DNA from: Bigelowiella natans CCMP2755
Lineage: Eukaryota > Cercozoa > Chlorarachniophyceae
Length of the DNA: 64,000 nucleotides
Assembly: GCA_000320545.1 (NCBI GenBank)
Contig: ADNK01002621.1
Span: 1-64,000 of the forward strand
Direction of reading: 5' to 3'
The notes under the pieces were generated by a model. That model ran no database searches. It saw only the letters and a list, made by a program, of their open reading frames with translations, and was not told where the DNA came from. Below are positions 49,155 to 59,853 of the stretch, one piece after another (the first letter of the stretch is position 1; each line of letters opens with the position of its first letter). Position numbers and translations under genes: made by a program.

Positions 49155-49180
49155 TAGATCTACGAGTACTCGTAGATCTA
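49155..49180. repeat. Perfect 26-nt palindrome
   Basis: The left arm TAGATCTACGAGT is followed at once by its exact reverse complement with no loop. It abuts the next palindrome, sharing the core TAGATCTAC. Confidence 0.95.
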
Positions 49181-49208
49181 TGTAGATCTACAGGCCTGTA
49201 GATCTACA
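49181..49208. repeat. Perfect 28-nt palindrome
   Basis: The left arm TGTAGATCTACAGG is followed at once by its exact reverse complement. Each arm itself contains the 12-nt palindrome TGTAGATCTACA. It lies 282 nt upstream of the Lin0512 start. Confidence 0.95.
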
Positions 49209-49489
49209 GCAGAATGGCACAGAGCTTAAACATGTAACGGCCCGTGGCTCGTGGCTGATTTAAGGTGTTTCGTAACTTTACTATGTAAGATCAAAGTTGC
49301 CACAAGTTGCCATAGGCCATAATAGACCTACGACATCCAGTGCGACTAGATCTAATTTCAAGACGAAAATGTCCAGTCGTTTGATGCTAATCCGCTGCGT
49401 TTTTCCTCTCCGTTGGAAGGTGCCGAGTAGTCCCTCTTTTTAAAGACTGATACACACCCACGTGCACACGTATACAGCGTTGTAAAATT

Positions 49490-50619
49490 ATGATGATGAT
49501 AGCGGTACGTCCCATCACCGTCTTCAAGAACAGCCTGCTGGTGCTCGCGATCCTACCTTCTATTTTATTCTCCACGATCTACTGCGAGGCTTCAAGACTC
49601 TCCTCAAACTCAAAATTCTCGGTGTGTGGTGTTCCATTGATAGAAGAGTACGATTGATGAGCTGATACTTGTTTTTCTATCATGAAGGCTGCGGCACCAT
49701 CGTTCCTTTTGAAGCGTGGATCCAGTCGGGGAATATTTCCTAGATTACAACAATCAATCAGTATAGGAAAAAGCTCACCATTCCATAGTCGCCGCAACCT
49801 GCTACCACCGGTGTTAGCGTATAACGACGTTTTCGAGGAAGTTCTTTTCGTTGAGTGCGGGTAACATTCGCCATTACAACCAAGCCATGACATCTGAATG
49901 ACATTACGCGAAGATGTATCATTTTACGTGTTTTAGATACTAGGAGTTGATTTTATGACCTTGACTTCATAGATGTTCTCCCATTTAGGTTCGGGTGTGA
50001 CCAACATGGGCAGGTACAGATACGACTTCCAGTTGTAGTATGGTGTGGAAAGAGTAATGGCAATAACCCTAATACTGTTTGTATAATGAGACGAGTATTG
50101 TTCTCTTAGCAGAGATTGATTGCCAACGTCATCTTCATCATTTCACCCAGAATGCGACGAAGGCTGCAGTCAGAGCGTGCAGAAATGCCATTGAATTCAA
50201 TAGCTTACCAGGGATTCGAAAAGTTATCCCAGGAGGGAAAGACAACATGAAGCTTCAAGTATCCGTGCAATTAAATACTGTTTTAAGATTACCATAAACA
50301 ATAAGGGACTACCTGCCCATCTAGTATTGATTTCAGGCCTAAAATAGGAGTTTGATTTGCGTCAGCATTCTCTTCCACTTCCTTTAAAATATAACTTTGA
50401 GGTATTATCTAAACAAATTTAATATATTAGGTGCAACTTGGAGTACCAGTTGACGCGGATGAAGTTGATTTAGAACAAGTTGCGAAGGTCTTTCCTTACG
50501 GAAAACTACAACCAATTATCGTAAGGCCTCATATTTGCAGATAATGCAATCATCAATCAATAATACTTAATCCCCACGTATGATACATGGAAGCAATGTA
50601 CTCTTATGAAAAATTTATA

Positions 50620-50667
<48 letters not shown>

Positions 50668-50687
50668 GATATTGTATGTGTGTGTTT

Positions 50688-50730
<43 letters not shown>

Positions 50731-50896
50731 CATTTATAAATTTAAGTGTTTTTAGAATTTTTTTTGCTTTCACAGTATCCATTATATAATAACTCTTTCT
50801 ACTATTTGAATTAAAATTTTTCATTAGGTTGAAAAGGGAGGACTTATAGGTAAAAGTGGTATCGCTCTTGCAGAACTAGGTCGTATTGATTGCTAA
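49490..50896 (+). CDS. Lin0512-family protein with N-terminal targeting sequence
   Basis: Six exons in phase (about 198 aa): 49490-49621, 49688-49860, 49989-50013, 50151-50258, 50431-50520 and 50828-50896. Residues 1-35 form a signal-like segment (NSLLVLAILPSILFSTIYC), then a basic Ser-rich transit-like stretch (KRGSSRGIFP, SRRNLLP), then the conserved domain: VLFVECGFGCDQHGQ, NATKAAVRACRNAIEFNS, GGKDNMKLQVQLGVP, VFPYGKLQPIIVEKGGL. This small family is shared by bacteria and plants/algae and has no known biochemical role. The two-part N-terminus argues for a plastid of secondary origin. The exon at 49989 is only 25 nt. Three tandem ATG codons begin the frame; the first is used here. Confidence 0.83.
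50622..50728. repeat. AT then GT repeats in a Lin0512 intron
   Basis: AT run to about 50665 and GT run from about 50678, in the last intron. Confidence 0.95.
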
Positions 50897-51197
50897 CAAG
50901 AAACTACTGTAGTCTATCGTTACCTATATCGTATTTCCACGTCTTTTGTTTTGTTCTAATTCCTTGCGATAACATCAGGAGATAAAAACGAAGATATGAT
51001 CATTGTGGTTGCTTGTATCAGTGTTGGATATTGAGCTCGCCAAGTCCTCATATCTATGAAAATCTGTAACAGTTATGTCTAAAGTAAAAATAATCTGTTT
51101 GCACACACGCAGTACCCTAATGAGCCTGACCATATAATCATCATGCACTATGCCTTGCGCGGATGATATGTGAATCACTGCACACGTATACGACTAG

Positions 51198-51241
<44 letters not shown>

Positions 51242-52112
51242 TGTATGCATGTGCACTATGTACATTGTGAATCTATAGTACCGACAACAGCAGGTCGCTG
51301 CATGCGATGTCTCGATGTCTGCGAGCATTGCAATGTCTAGATGTGCTTGTTCCTTGTCTTATTAGATTATGAGACTGATTTAATTAATGTGTTCGATTTT
51401 TTCAATAATGCTAGAATGATCATCATAATTTGTGATCCTAATGTAGGCGTACAAAGCAATCTAGCAATGGCGCACTTTGCACAACATTGTTTTGCTGCAC
51501 ATTGATCATGTCATTGTGACTACGGCTACAGCGTTGATGCTTTGTGTCACATTGTGCTACACATACATTGGTCATGCTAGCATGTTGTTGCGACAGATGT
51601 AGTGGAGCCACACTTCGAATAGCGAATCGATGCACCATTGCGTTGTAGGCACGCATCCATACTAGCATAGCGCATGCTCTGGTTCTTGTATGATTTGCGA
51701 TGCAAGCCCGCATGTTTTTTCTAACAAATCTCTTCACATTTGTTTCATTTGTAGATAACAGCTCTAGAGCTAAGCCGGCTAGCCGGGTAGCTTGTTGCCT
51801 ATGCCCTGCTAGCTATCAGTACAATCAGCTAACTTCATAAACCGCAGCTCAAGAATCATTGCTACGCCACCTCGATGTTCTAGATGTTCTGTATGGGATG
51901 CAAGGAAATACATGGTTTGCAATGCTTCTAGGAACAACATATTCAGGGTTGCTCTACAATGTATAGGTCAGGTAGCACCACATCAACAAAATTGGTTCGC
52001 AACTCGAGCACAATTTCAGGCTTCTCGCGTTCTATAGAGCGCTTATGATAATGAAGACTAGTTGTTGAGATTAATGCCTTTTGCTATTCAATGCCCCCTC
52101 TCCATTCTCCTA
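50897..52112. other. Convergent spacer
   Basis: No gene. It holds an AT repeat (about 51199-51237), the palindrome CATGCTAGCATG at 51573-51584, and many CATTG/TGCAC words like the spacers at 26900-27100 and 58900-59500. An open minus frame at 51438-51737 has no domain. Confidence 0.55.
51573..51584. repeat. Dispersed palindrome CATGCTAGCATG, copy 3
   Basis: An exact copy in the spacer between the Lin0512 and USP 3' ends. Confidence 0.9.
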
Positions 52113-52341
52113 CTACTTCTTTTGCGTCGCCCCTCTTTTGACGTAGAAAAGTAGGTATGCATCCGAGGTCCTCACTTTCTCAGGGGACATCCGTGATACA
52201 GAGGAATCGTTTAAAGTGTACCATTTCTGCTCATAATAAATATATTCACCCAAAAGCAGCAGTAACCACCATTAGTTGTGAGGACATAGGACGTCGATCA
52301 ATCGGATAACGTCTAGAAGTCCTACTCACACGACTATGTGG

Positions 52342-52378
<37 letters not shown>

Positions 52379-53428
52379 GAGATTACCTTATCAATGAGGT
52401 TCTTGGCGTATGCCCAGTAATGGCCTCCTCCTAAGCCTCCGCCGTGGCACGATACAGCAAAAAGATCGTAAGTCGAGTCCTTTTTCTGAGCTTCACATCT
52501 CGTCCACGGGGACATGTCAAGCCCCTCAAGGGGATATTCCACATACGTTTCGATTTTGCTGCGATAATGCCTCGTATATTGAAATCGCTTCAACTGAAAA
52601 ACAAGATAAAGGGGAGGGAAGAAGAATAAAGAAGAGAAATAAAGAAGAAGAGGATTTTTTTTTGGTATTTTTACGAGCAGGAAGACACAAAGAGGTAGCT
52701 ACATTACAAAGGAAATCGGTAGTTCCTTGATAATTTACGCGACGATTTAACAACCATTATTACTCAATTTCATTCCTCCTCCTCCTCCTCCTCCTCCTCC
52801 TCCTCCTCCCCTCCTTCCCCCTTCCACCACCACCACCACCACCTGTATGATAAGGATATTCGGTAGCCGCCACAAGTCGAGTTTTTTCTTTCCTCGACCC
52901 TCATGTCCGCACTGAGAATTGATTACATAACATCGATTATGGAGTACAGAAGAAGAGGAGGAGGAGAAGGAGGAGGAGATTTTGTCAAATGATCGCCATA
53001 GCAACCACTACTCACTGTCGTATAGTTTGTTTCTAGAAGACTGTAGCGTAATGTACATTAAAAGGAAGCAAGCAATTGTGCAGAGGTAGATTGGCGAATA
53101 GCACGATAAATATTGCTAATCAGAGCATCCTCCTTCTTCTTCTTCTTCTTATGATGTTCTTCTTACATGGTCGCATTTATATTCGTTGCCTGCGCTAAGA
53201 AGTTCCTCCTTTGTGAAACCTCTCAGACATCCTTCCAGCGTCACTACCTCGCCCCCCGATCCTCCACCGGAGGACTGCAAAGACTTGTCTTTCTTAATCT
53301 GAATTTGTAGAACAACGACGATGTTATGAATACACACAAGAAATAGAGGTGGGTGAAGGACAGAATTAATAAAGTAGACGAGTTACTGCTCTAAAAAGAG
53401 GAAGAGGAGGGGGAGGAGGAAGATGTGG

Positions 53429-53462
<34 letters not shown>

Positions 53463-53463
53463 C

Positions 53464-53497
<34 letters not shown>

Positions 53498-56490
53498 GCA
53501 TGCCACCCACCCCTGCAGGTTGATAGTAGTCCTTCTTCTCCCAGAAGAGAGCTGCCTCGAAACTTCTTCCGAACTGGATCTTTTCACCGTTTTTATACTC
53601 CTTGAAGTCGTCATATCCCTGCTTAAACATGACCTTGAATCGAGAAGGAGCAGCCGCCTCAGATGATGACGAAGTGGCAGCAGTGTTAGTGTTCTCCACA
53701 TGCATCATAGCCTTTTCTCGGATGATTCTTTGCGCTTTCTCTGCACTGATATACTCGTCGTCGTCATCATAACTAGCACTACTAGCACCGCTGCTTCTTC
53801 GCTCTAAAGGAAGAGTGAGCAGAAACGGGGTCCCGAAATCTTGGTCGTAGTAGCTGCTGCCCCCACTGACCTTGTGGTTTACCGCGATGATGACATTGTC
53901 ACGGTCCTTGCCCTCCTTGAGGTCTGGGCATTCAAAGGCATAGATCTTGTCGTTGGCCATAATCGATTCCAGCTGGTGGCGCGGGGAGAATATCTTATAT
54001 ACTTTGCTCTGATAGATCTCACAGCTCACCAGTTTCTTGGCGTTGACACCTGCTGCCATTTTCGCCAACTCTTGATGGAGGTCGATAACTGACCCATTCT
54101 TCGGAACTGCAACTGCATATGCCCTTCTTGGAAGCTCGGGGTTCGCCCTGACGAGAGTCACGACCTGCACTTTCGTATCAACGTTGGGAAATGGGAGCTG
54201 CAAGATGCCACATGGGTCGAACTTGACACTAGCTCGGTTGCAGGCCGGACAGATGACCTGTGAGCGTATCTGCCCGTAGATGTTATCGATAATCACGGAA
54301 TCTTCACGCTTACGATGCTTCGACCAGCTCAACTGAGCCTTCTCCTCATCATCTTCTCCATTTCCGATAACAGGGTTCGGGTCATAGGGTTTCTTTCTCA
54401 CCCTATTTAAGTCCTCGTGCAACCCCTCTAGCAAGGCTGCTAAGAGCTCTTGAGAATCCTGCTGCTGGTACCCACTGAACCTATCCGAGTAGTCGCCAAT
54501 GGCACTCTTGAATCTAGACGGAGTCACGGTGTGAGGCCGCCTGTCCCACATCTCCTTTAATAGTTTGCCAAATTCGCGCGCAATACGCCCGTGAGACCTA
54601 ACAGACACGACACGATTTTGAGAAGTACAGCGATGCAACCAGAAGAAACATACTTTGTGAAATGCGAGAGCTTGAGGAAATGTTCGTATTTTGCGTAGGT
54701 TTGTGTGCAATACTTCCAACATAAACATCCTCTCGTAATTCTATTAATTACTTATATGCGTCCGGATTGATCTCGCTGGTGTAGTCTCCATCGACGAAAA
54801 AGTCAGCAAGAACTGGAGTGGCATTCATGCATTGTAATGTTGAATTCATAAAGCATGTGTTTCCAAGGTTCCGAAGGCCAACTGATCCTCTTACGCCGCC
54901 GCCACTGTATCCCCCCCCTCCTCCTCGCCAATCTCCATCGTCATAGTCCATCCTACGTGAGAATTCTTTTCTCTCACAGTGAGTGCCTGCCTTCGCAAGG
55001 CGCTCGGAATTAGTGTCGATCCATTCGTTCCAATCACGCTCGTATCCTATGTATGTGACGTAAATGCGATTATTATTAACTTGCAGCACTTGTGCCGCGA
55101 GCCAGTGGTTCTCGGTATCCAGGCAGTCGATCTCGTCATTAACCTCAAAATCACGCCAATCTCTCACCTGGATAGACATGTTATCTGTTAAGAAAGAACA
55201 AATTGATACAATTGTGTAGGTAGGTGGGAGGGAGAGAAGAAGTTGAGGAGGAGGAGGAGGAGGAGGAGGAGGAGGAGAAAGAAGAAGAAGGGTTGTGCGG
55301 GGAAGAAAGGGAGGGGGGCTGGGGTTGTAGAAGACCTTGATCTCTCGAACCCATGTTCCATCCGTTTTCTTTGTTTCCAGCATGAGCTTGCAAACTCGGT
55401 TGGACACTAGAGAGAAGTTAGGATCACCCAACTGCACCCTAAGTTGCATATCGTTGACGGGCTTCCAACTAATTATCTTCTCCCCCTCCCCAGGCAAGAG
55501 TTTCTCTCGCCTGATCAACTTCACCTTTGTGGTGGGTTTTGATTTCTTATCTTTATCTTCGTCACATAATACTACGAAGCGATTGTGCGGATCCTTGTCA
55601 GCGAGATGAAGGAGGTCGCCAGGGTACCACTCGCCGCGATAACAAGCCTCAACTCTTTCGCCAACTTCATAAGGAAATGTTCTTCGCGTCTCCTCTCGAT
55701 ACCAAAGCCGAACAGCTGCCTCCTTATTTTTCTCTTCCTTGTCTTCGCTCTTTGTCGGCGTGCTCGCTGCTTCCGCAGCAGATTTCCTATCAGCAGCGCC
55801 TACATCCTCCTCTTCCATCTTATCAATTTTTGGTGTTCCCTGTTCTCCTTCTTCTGTGTTCATAGCTTTTGTTCCGCTAGCGCTCTTATACCTCTTCGCT
55901 TCATCTTCCAAGACCTTCTGAAGTGTTGCATCACGAGGATAAGGGCGCACAGCGGCAGTATCGAATTTGACGATGTCGTTTTCGGATGATGATTTGCAAG
56001 GGGCCAGCACAACGTATACAGGGTGCAAGTCCACTTTCACCCTCTTCGTGATTACCCCTGCCATTTTGGTTGTACGCTTGATAAGTGGTCCTCCAGTGTA
56101 CCATCCACAAAGAGTCTCCCATACTGGGAGGGGTAAGAAGAAAAAATCTTGAATCTCTTGGGCGCTCATACGCAAGTGCACGATGCCGTCCGGTAAGTTC
56201 TTTTCCTCCTTATCTTCATTACTATCTTTTACTTCCAGCAACACACTATTCTCAATAGGCCCTGGAACAATAGCACTGGACATCGAATTGTCTTCTTCCG
56301 GCCTGTATTGCCAGAATGCCTTGGACCCTGTGTAGTCGATCCATGTTTCCAACCATTTGGAGGATATCAGGCACCACGTCTGGCCCGCCTCCATTTTACC
56401 ATGCTTCTTCATCATATCAGCGATAATACCACATTGCTCTTTCGGAGCAGGTCGTCCGACCGTCTTTTGATGAGTTTCCATCGAAGCCAT
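52113..56490 (-). CDS. Ubiquitin carboxyl-terminal hydrolase (USP4/11/15-like) with DUSP and Tudor-like domains
   Basis: Seven exons in phase (about 1059 aa): 56490-55336, 55167-54752, 54597-53511, 53298-53167, 52911-52843, 52593-52387 and 52226-52113. It removes ubiquitin from proteins. The N-terminus is a DUSP domain ([18 protein letters not shown]). A Tudor/agenet-like module follows ([20 protein letters not shown]), then a second with chromo-barrel/Tudor-knot character ([35 protein letters not shown]). The catalytic domain has the Cys box [20 protein letters not shown], the [24 protein letters not shown] block, two Cys pairs (CPAC and CDHCGH), [17 protein letters not shown] and the His box [11 protein letters not shown]. 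The end is the usual [10 protein letters not shown]. Catalytic residues are present. The first intron can be read through in frame and would add a Pro-rich stretch. Confidence 0.92.
52345..52377. repeat. ATT trinucleotide repeat in a USP intron
   Basis: About 11 units directly after the donor at 52386 on the minus strand. Confidence 0.9.
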
Positions 56491-57119
56491 TCTCGTTCCT
56501 CCACAGCTGCTGGTTTACTGGAAATATATGACAGACCGCGTTGAAGAATCCAAACAAATGCGAAATCGCTGCTGATCACTACTACTAAGCCTGGATGCTC
56601 TGAGATTTACCACTTTTCGAGTTTGAGGAAAGATCGGGCAGAGCCAGAGAGGTGATTCCCAGAGCCTTCTTCGTACAGGATGAGTTCTCGCTTCACAGAG
56701 ATAAGACCGAAAGGAAGCAAGATCAGGAGACTTTTTATCGTAAATAATCCTAAAGATTTTGTGCGACATGACACAAAGAATGTCTTAGTATCGGAACATG
56801 TAAACGAATGATTTCCTGATTTCCCAGGAAAGAAATCGCTGCATCAATCCAATTCGCCGACAGGAAGGTTTGATTTGATTTTTAAGACACATTGACTTAT
56901 TAATTTCATTCTCTATTCGAAATTTCTCTGGATTTTGCAATTTTCCCTCTGGGTTTACAGCAACTTGTGAGCGTTTTGGTCCTTTTCTTCGATCAAGTAA
57001 GCTCTTATTAAAATCTCGTATTGTTATTGTTTCAAGGAGAGAGGAGGAGAGGGAAGAGCTCCCTCACAAAGCACGATAAACGAAAACAGGAGGAAAGAGG
57101 AGGAGTCTTTCCACACGTT
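56491..57119. promoter_or_regulatory. Bidirectional spacer between USP and GH63 genes
   Basis: A 629-nt spacer between divergent starts; no gene seen. The GH63 frame is open back to about 57021, so a longer N-terminus is possible but lacks a signal peptide. Confidence 0.5.
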
Positions 57120-58520
57120 ATGATTTGCCTATGGATTTTGTTGAGCCTTTCTCTTCAGAGCACAACAATGGCTTCAAGGTGCGAAGAGGCGAGGGAAACT
57201 CTTGATAAAAACTGGGTTGGATCTTCCACGATCCCTGCGTTTGGGTTATATCCTCATCAATGGAGTTGGGATACGGCATTTATTACGTATGGACATGCAA
57301 CTTACAACACAACCAAGGCGCAAATCGAATTGGAGAGCCTCTTTGAAGGCCAGTGGGAAAACGGCTTGTTGCCACACATTGTGTTTAACCCCAACGTCGC
57401 TCCCTCAGCCTATTTTCCTGGATCTGACTACTGGCTGTCCTCAACAATGTCCAACGACCTTGCACCACTTGGAGTTGAAACCTCTGGAATCGTTAATCCT
57501 CCTGTACATGTCTCTGCTGTTTTGAACTTGGTTCGTCGTGATCCATCAAGCCCTCAAACTGCATCGTTTCTTCACCGCATTTATCCAAAGCTTTCTCGAT
57601 GGATGGGATACCTTCTTAATGAACGCGATCCTGATGGCAACAGTCTTGTGTACATTCGTCATCCGTGGGAGTCAGGCATGGACAATGCCCCTCAATGGGA
57701 TGCGGTCCTTGATAATATCACAGTGCCATCCGGCTCCATCCCGCCTTATCATCGCACCGATCTCAATCACTCTAATCCAAAAGATCGACCCTCAAATTGG
57801 ACCTATGACAGATTCGTTTTCCTCATGATTTGCGCCAGAAATAGGAGCTACTCTGAAGCTGCTATCTCTGCATCAGACGGCACAGGATGCCCATTCATCG
57901 TGGAGGACCCTTTGTTTAACTCAATTCTTGTTCAAGCCGCAAAGGACATGGCAGAGCTTGCTCTTTTGCTAAAACCGGCAAACCCAACGGAGTCCAAGCA
58001 TTGGATGGAGGTGGCTAGTCGCGTAGCAAAGGCCCTCGAAAGTCTTTGGAGCGATGAGCTCCGCATGCTTGCGAGTCGAGATATGCGTACGAAGAAACCC
58101 CTACTTTCACGCGTTATTGCAGGGTTTGCACCGCTGCTGATTCGACAACCGTTTCCAGGAGGACCTCCAAGCTACTACGATAATCTACTGCGATCGCTGC
58201 AGTCCCCAGCTACTTTCTGGAGCCAATACGGAGTACCAACTCTTGCAATCGACGATCCAAGATTTAATAGGCGTCTTTATTGGCGTGGTCCGGCTTGGTA
58301 TAATATGGATTGGCTGTTCCTTCGTGGACTGCAAACAGTCGGAAGCAACGCCACAGATACAGTAGCGGAAGGGCTGTTGAATCGGATGGAATCGATGGTG
58401 GATGAATCCGGCATGCGGGAATATTGGGATCCATTGAACGGCACAGCCCACGGTACAAATAGTTTTTCATGGACTGCTGCGTTGCACCTCGATGTTTTCT
58501 GTGATCAAAATGTAAACTAA
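57120..58520 (+). CDS. Glycoside hydrolase family 63, mannosyl-/glucosylglycerate hydrolase-like, secreted, intronless
   Basis: A single uninterrupted frame (466 aa from this start), unlike every other gene here. The chosen Met gives a signal peptide (MICLWILLSLSLQSTTMA). The (alpha/alpha)6-barrel motifs of GH63 are clear: YPHQWSWDTAFITYGHA, EGQWENGLLPHIVF, IRHPWESGMDNAPQWD with the likely catalytic acid Asp, LYWRGPAWYNMDWLFLRGL, and MREYWDPLNGTAHGTNSFSW with the likely catalytic Glu. In bacteria and lycophytes this subfamily cleaves mannosylglycerate or glucosylglycerate, which are compatible solutes, so a role in osmolyte recycling or scavenging is plausible. Several N-glycosylation sequons are present. 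The lack of introns may mean recent gene transfer or retroposition. Confidence 0.88.
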   Translation: MICLWILLSLSLQSTTMASRCEEARETLDKNWVGSSTIPAFGLYPHQWSWDTAFITYGHATYNTTKAQIELESLFEGQWENGLLPHIVFNPNVAPSAYFPGSDYWLSSTMSNDLAPLGVETSGIVNPPVHVSAVLNLVRRDPSSPQTASFLHRIYPKLSRWMGYLLNERDPDGNSLVYIRHPWESGMDNAPQWDAVLDNITVPSGSIPPYHRTDLNHSNPKDRPSNWTYDRFVFLMICARNRSYSEAAISASDGTGCPFIVEDPLFNSILVQAAKDMAELALLLKPANPTESKHWMEVASRVAKALESLWSDELRMLASRDMRTKKPLLSRVIAGFAPLLIRQPFPGGPPSYYDNLLRSLQSPATFWSQYGVPTLAIDDPRFNRRLYWRGPAWYNMDWLFLRGLQTVGSNATDTVAEGLLNRMESMVDESGMREYWDPLNGTAHGTNSFSWTAALHLDVFCDQNVN

Positions 58521-58706
58521 TACGGTAGAACTGCGCGAACATGGCAGCTCTTTACACACAAACAAAAATTTACAGCTATGCAGCAATGCATGAGTCGGAT
58601 GTAATGAAATGATTACATTCTTCCAATTGTTACGCATGTGTGCATACGATGTAAATGTGCACATGTGTATGCATGCATGCATGTCTTGTGTGTGTATGCA
58701 TGCATG

Positions 58707-58710
<4 letters not shown>

Positions 58711-58744
<34 letters not shown>
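58711..58744. repeat. TG dinucleotide repeat
   Basis: Intergenic, preceded by several TGCATGCATGCATG words. Confidence 0.95.
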
Positions 58745-58745
<1 letters not shown>

Positions 58746-58887
58746 ATTTGCACATGTGTGCATTCATGCATGCAAACCGCTGTGCACAGCTACATTGAAA
58801 CGATGACCACTGAAAAATGTCATCCTTCCATTGCATCTGTCTCAGTCTGTATGTGTGTTTGCGTGCGTGTGCGCGCGTCTAGGCGTG

Positions 58888-58899
58888 CATGCTAGCATG
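58888..58899. repeat. Dispersed palindrome CATGCTAGCATG, copy 4
   Basis: An exact copy downstream of the GH63 gene. Confidence 0.9.
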
Positions 58900-59853
58900 A
58901 ATGCACATGAGTGGTGTAGCCACACCGCTGCGAGCAATTCGATCGATGCGATGTGTGCTGTGCTCCAAGATCTTCCTGACATTGCACGTCCACACCACAT
59001 TGTCGTTTTCATGAGTGCAGCACGTGTTTGGAACACATGCTGTCGACATCAACTGTGTTGCAGCACTGTGTTCTGAACACACATTGCCACACAACATGTG
59101 CATGTTGTTGACAGTCTAGCAGTGCATGATTCTCACAAACATTGTGTGTTCAAACTCATCAACAAAAACCTGTGACAATGCATTTTGCTGAATTGTTGAT
59201 TTGAAAACACACATGACATGATCATGCACATGCTGTCATCATCATTTGTTGCAAAACATGTGTTGTCATTGACATTGTGCGCATGTTGCCACAGTGTGTG
59301 TTCTGAAATGCATTGCCACAGACGTTGGAAAGCCACTGCGTTGTGCGTGCGTGTCGAAATCATCGGTCGGTTTTTCCTGCACAACGCTAGAACGTGTTTG
59401 ATCTTGGCTTTGTCCATTGCAGGAAAAAACGGTCTGGAAGAATAGGACATTGCAATTGAGAGGCACAAGGCATTGAATGTGCAAATCAACATTGCACTCT
59501 GCAAGAGCCCAAGTCAGCAACCATTCAAGTGAGCGACACGAACGCTTCGCTTCCGTGTGTGCGGTGGTGGGCCCAGTTTTTTTTCTAATTTAGGCTTGTT
59601 GTCTCTGCATTTTTTCAAAAACTACCTGCATTTTATCTTTAAATTTTTTGCTGAATTAATAGCACGTGCTCGTCAGGGGCTCAACACACAAATTACGATG
59701 ACAATGACAGCGAAAAGACGAGGAGGAGGAGGCTGAGGATGCTGCTGCTGCTGATGATGATGATCCAAAAGAGGACATCAATGATGATGAGCAAAGGACA
59801 CGATATCTAATCGCCACAAGTTTAACTGAAGAACTAATAAAAACCTATCTGCG

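Larger units (their letters stand above)
48835..49489. promoter_or_regulatory. Bidirectional promoter region with tandem perfect palindromes
   Basis: A 655-nt spacer between the divergent starts of the lyase receptor and the Lin0512 gene. It holds two abutting perfect palindromes at 49155-49208 (listed separately) and a longer open upstream frame of the lyase gene that I consider 5' leader, because the signal peptide begins at 48834. Confidence 0.6.
58521..59853. other. Spacer between GH63 and helicase genes
   Basis: No gene called. The left part holds TGCATG tandem words and a TG repeat (58711-58744), the palindrome CATGCTAGCATG (58888-58899) and dense CATTG/ACATG words. From about 59700 an acidic GAT/GAG-rich stretch precedes the helicase start. 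It reads openly, but its frame does not join the helicase exons. Confidence 0.5.

Noticed and set aside
49140-49210. CRISPR-like or tRNA interpretation of the palindrome pair
   Set aside because: Only two units, no spacers, no cloverleaf, and a eukaryotic context.
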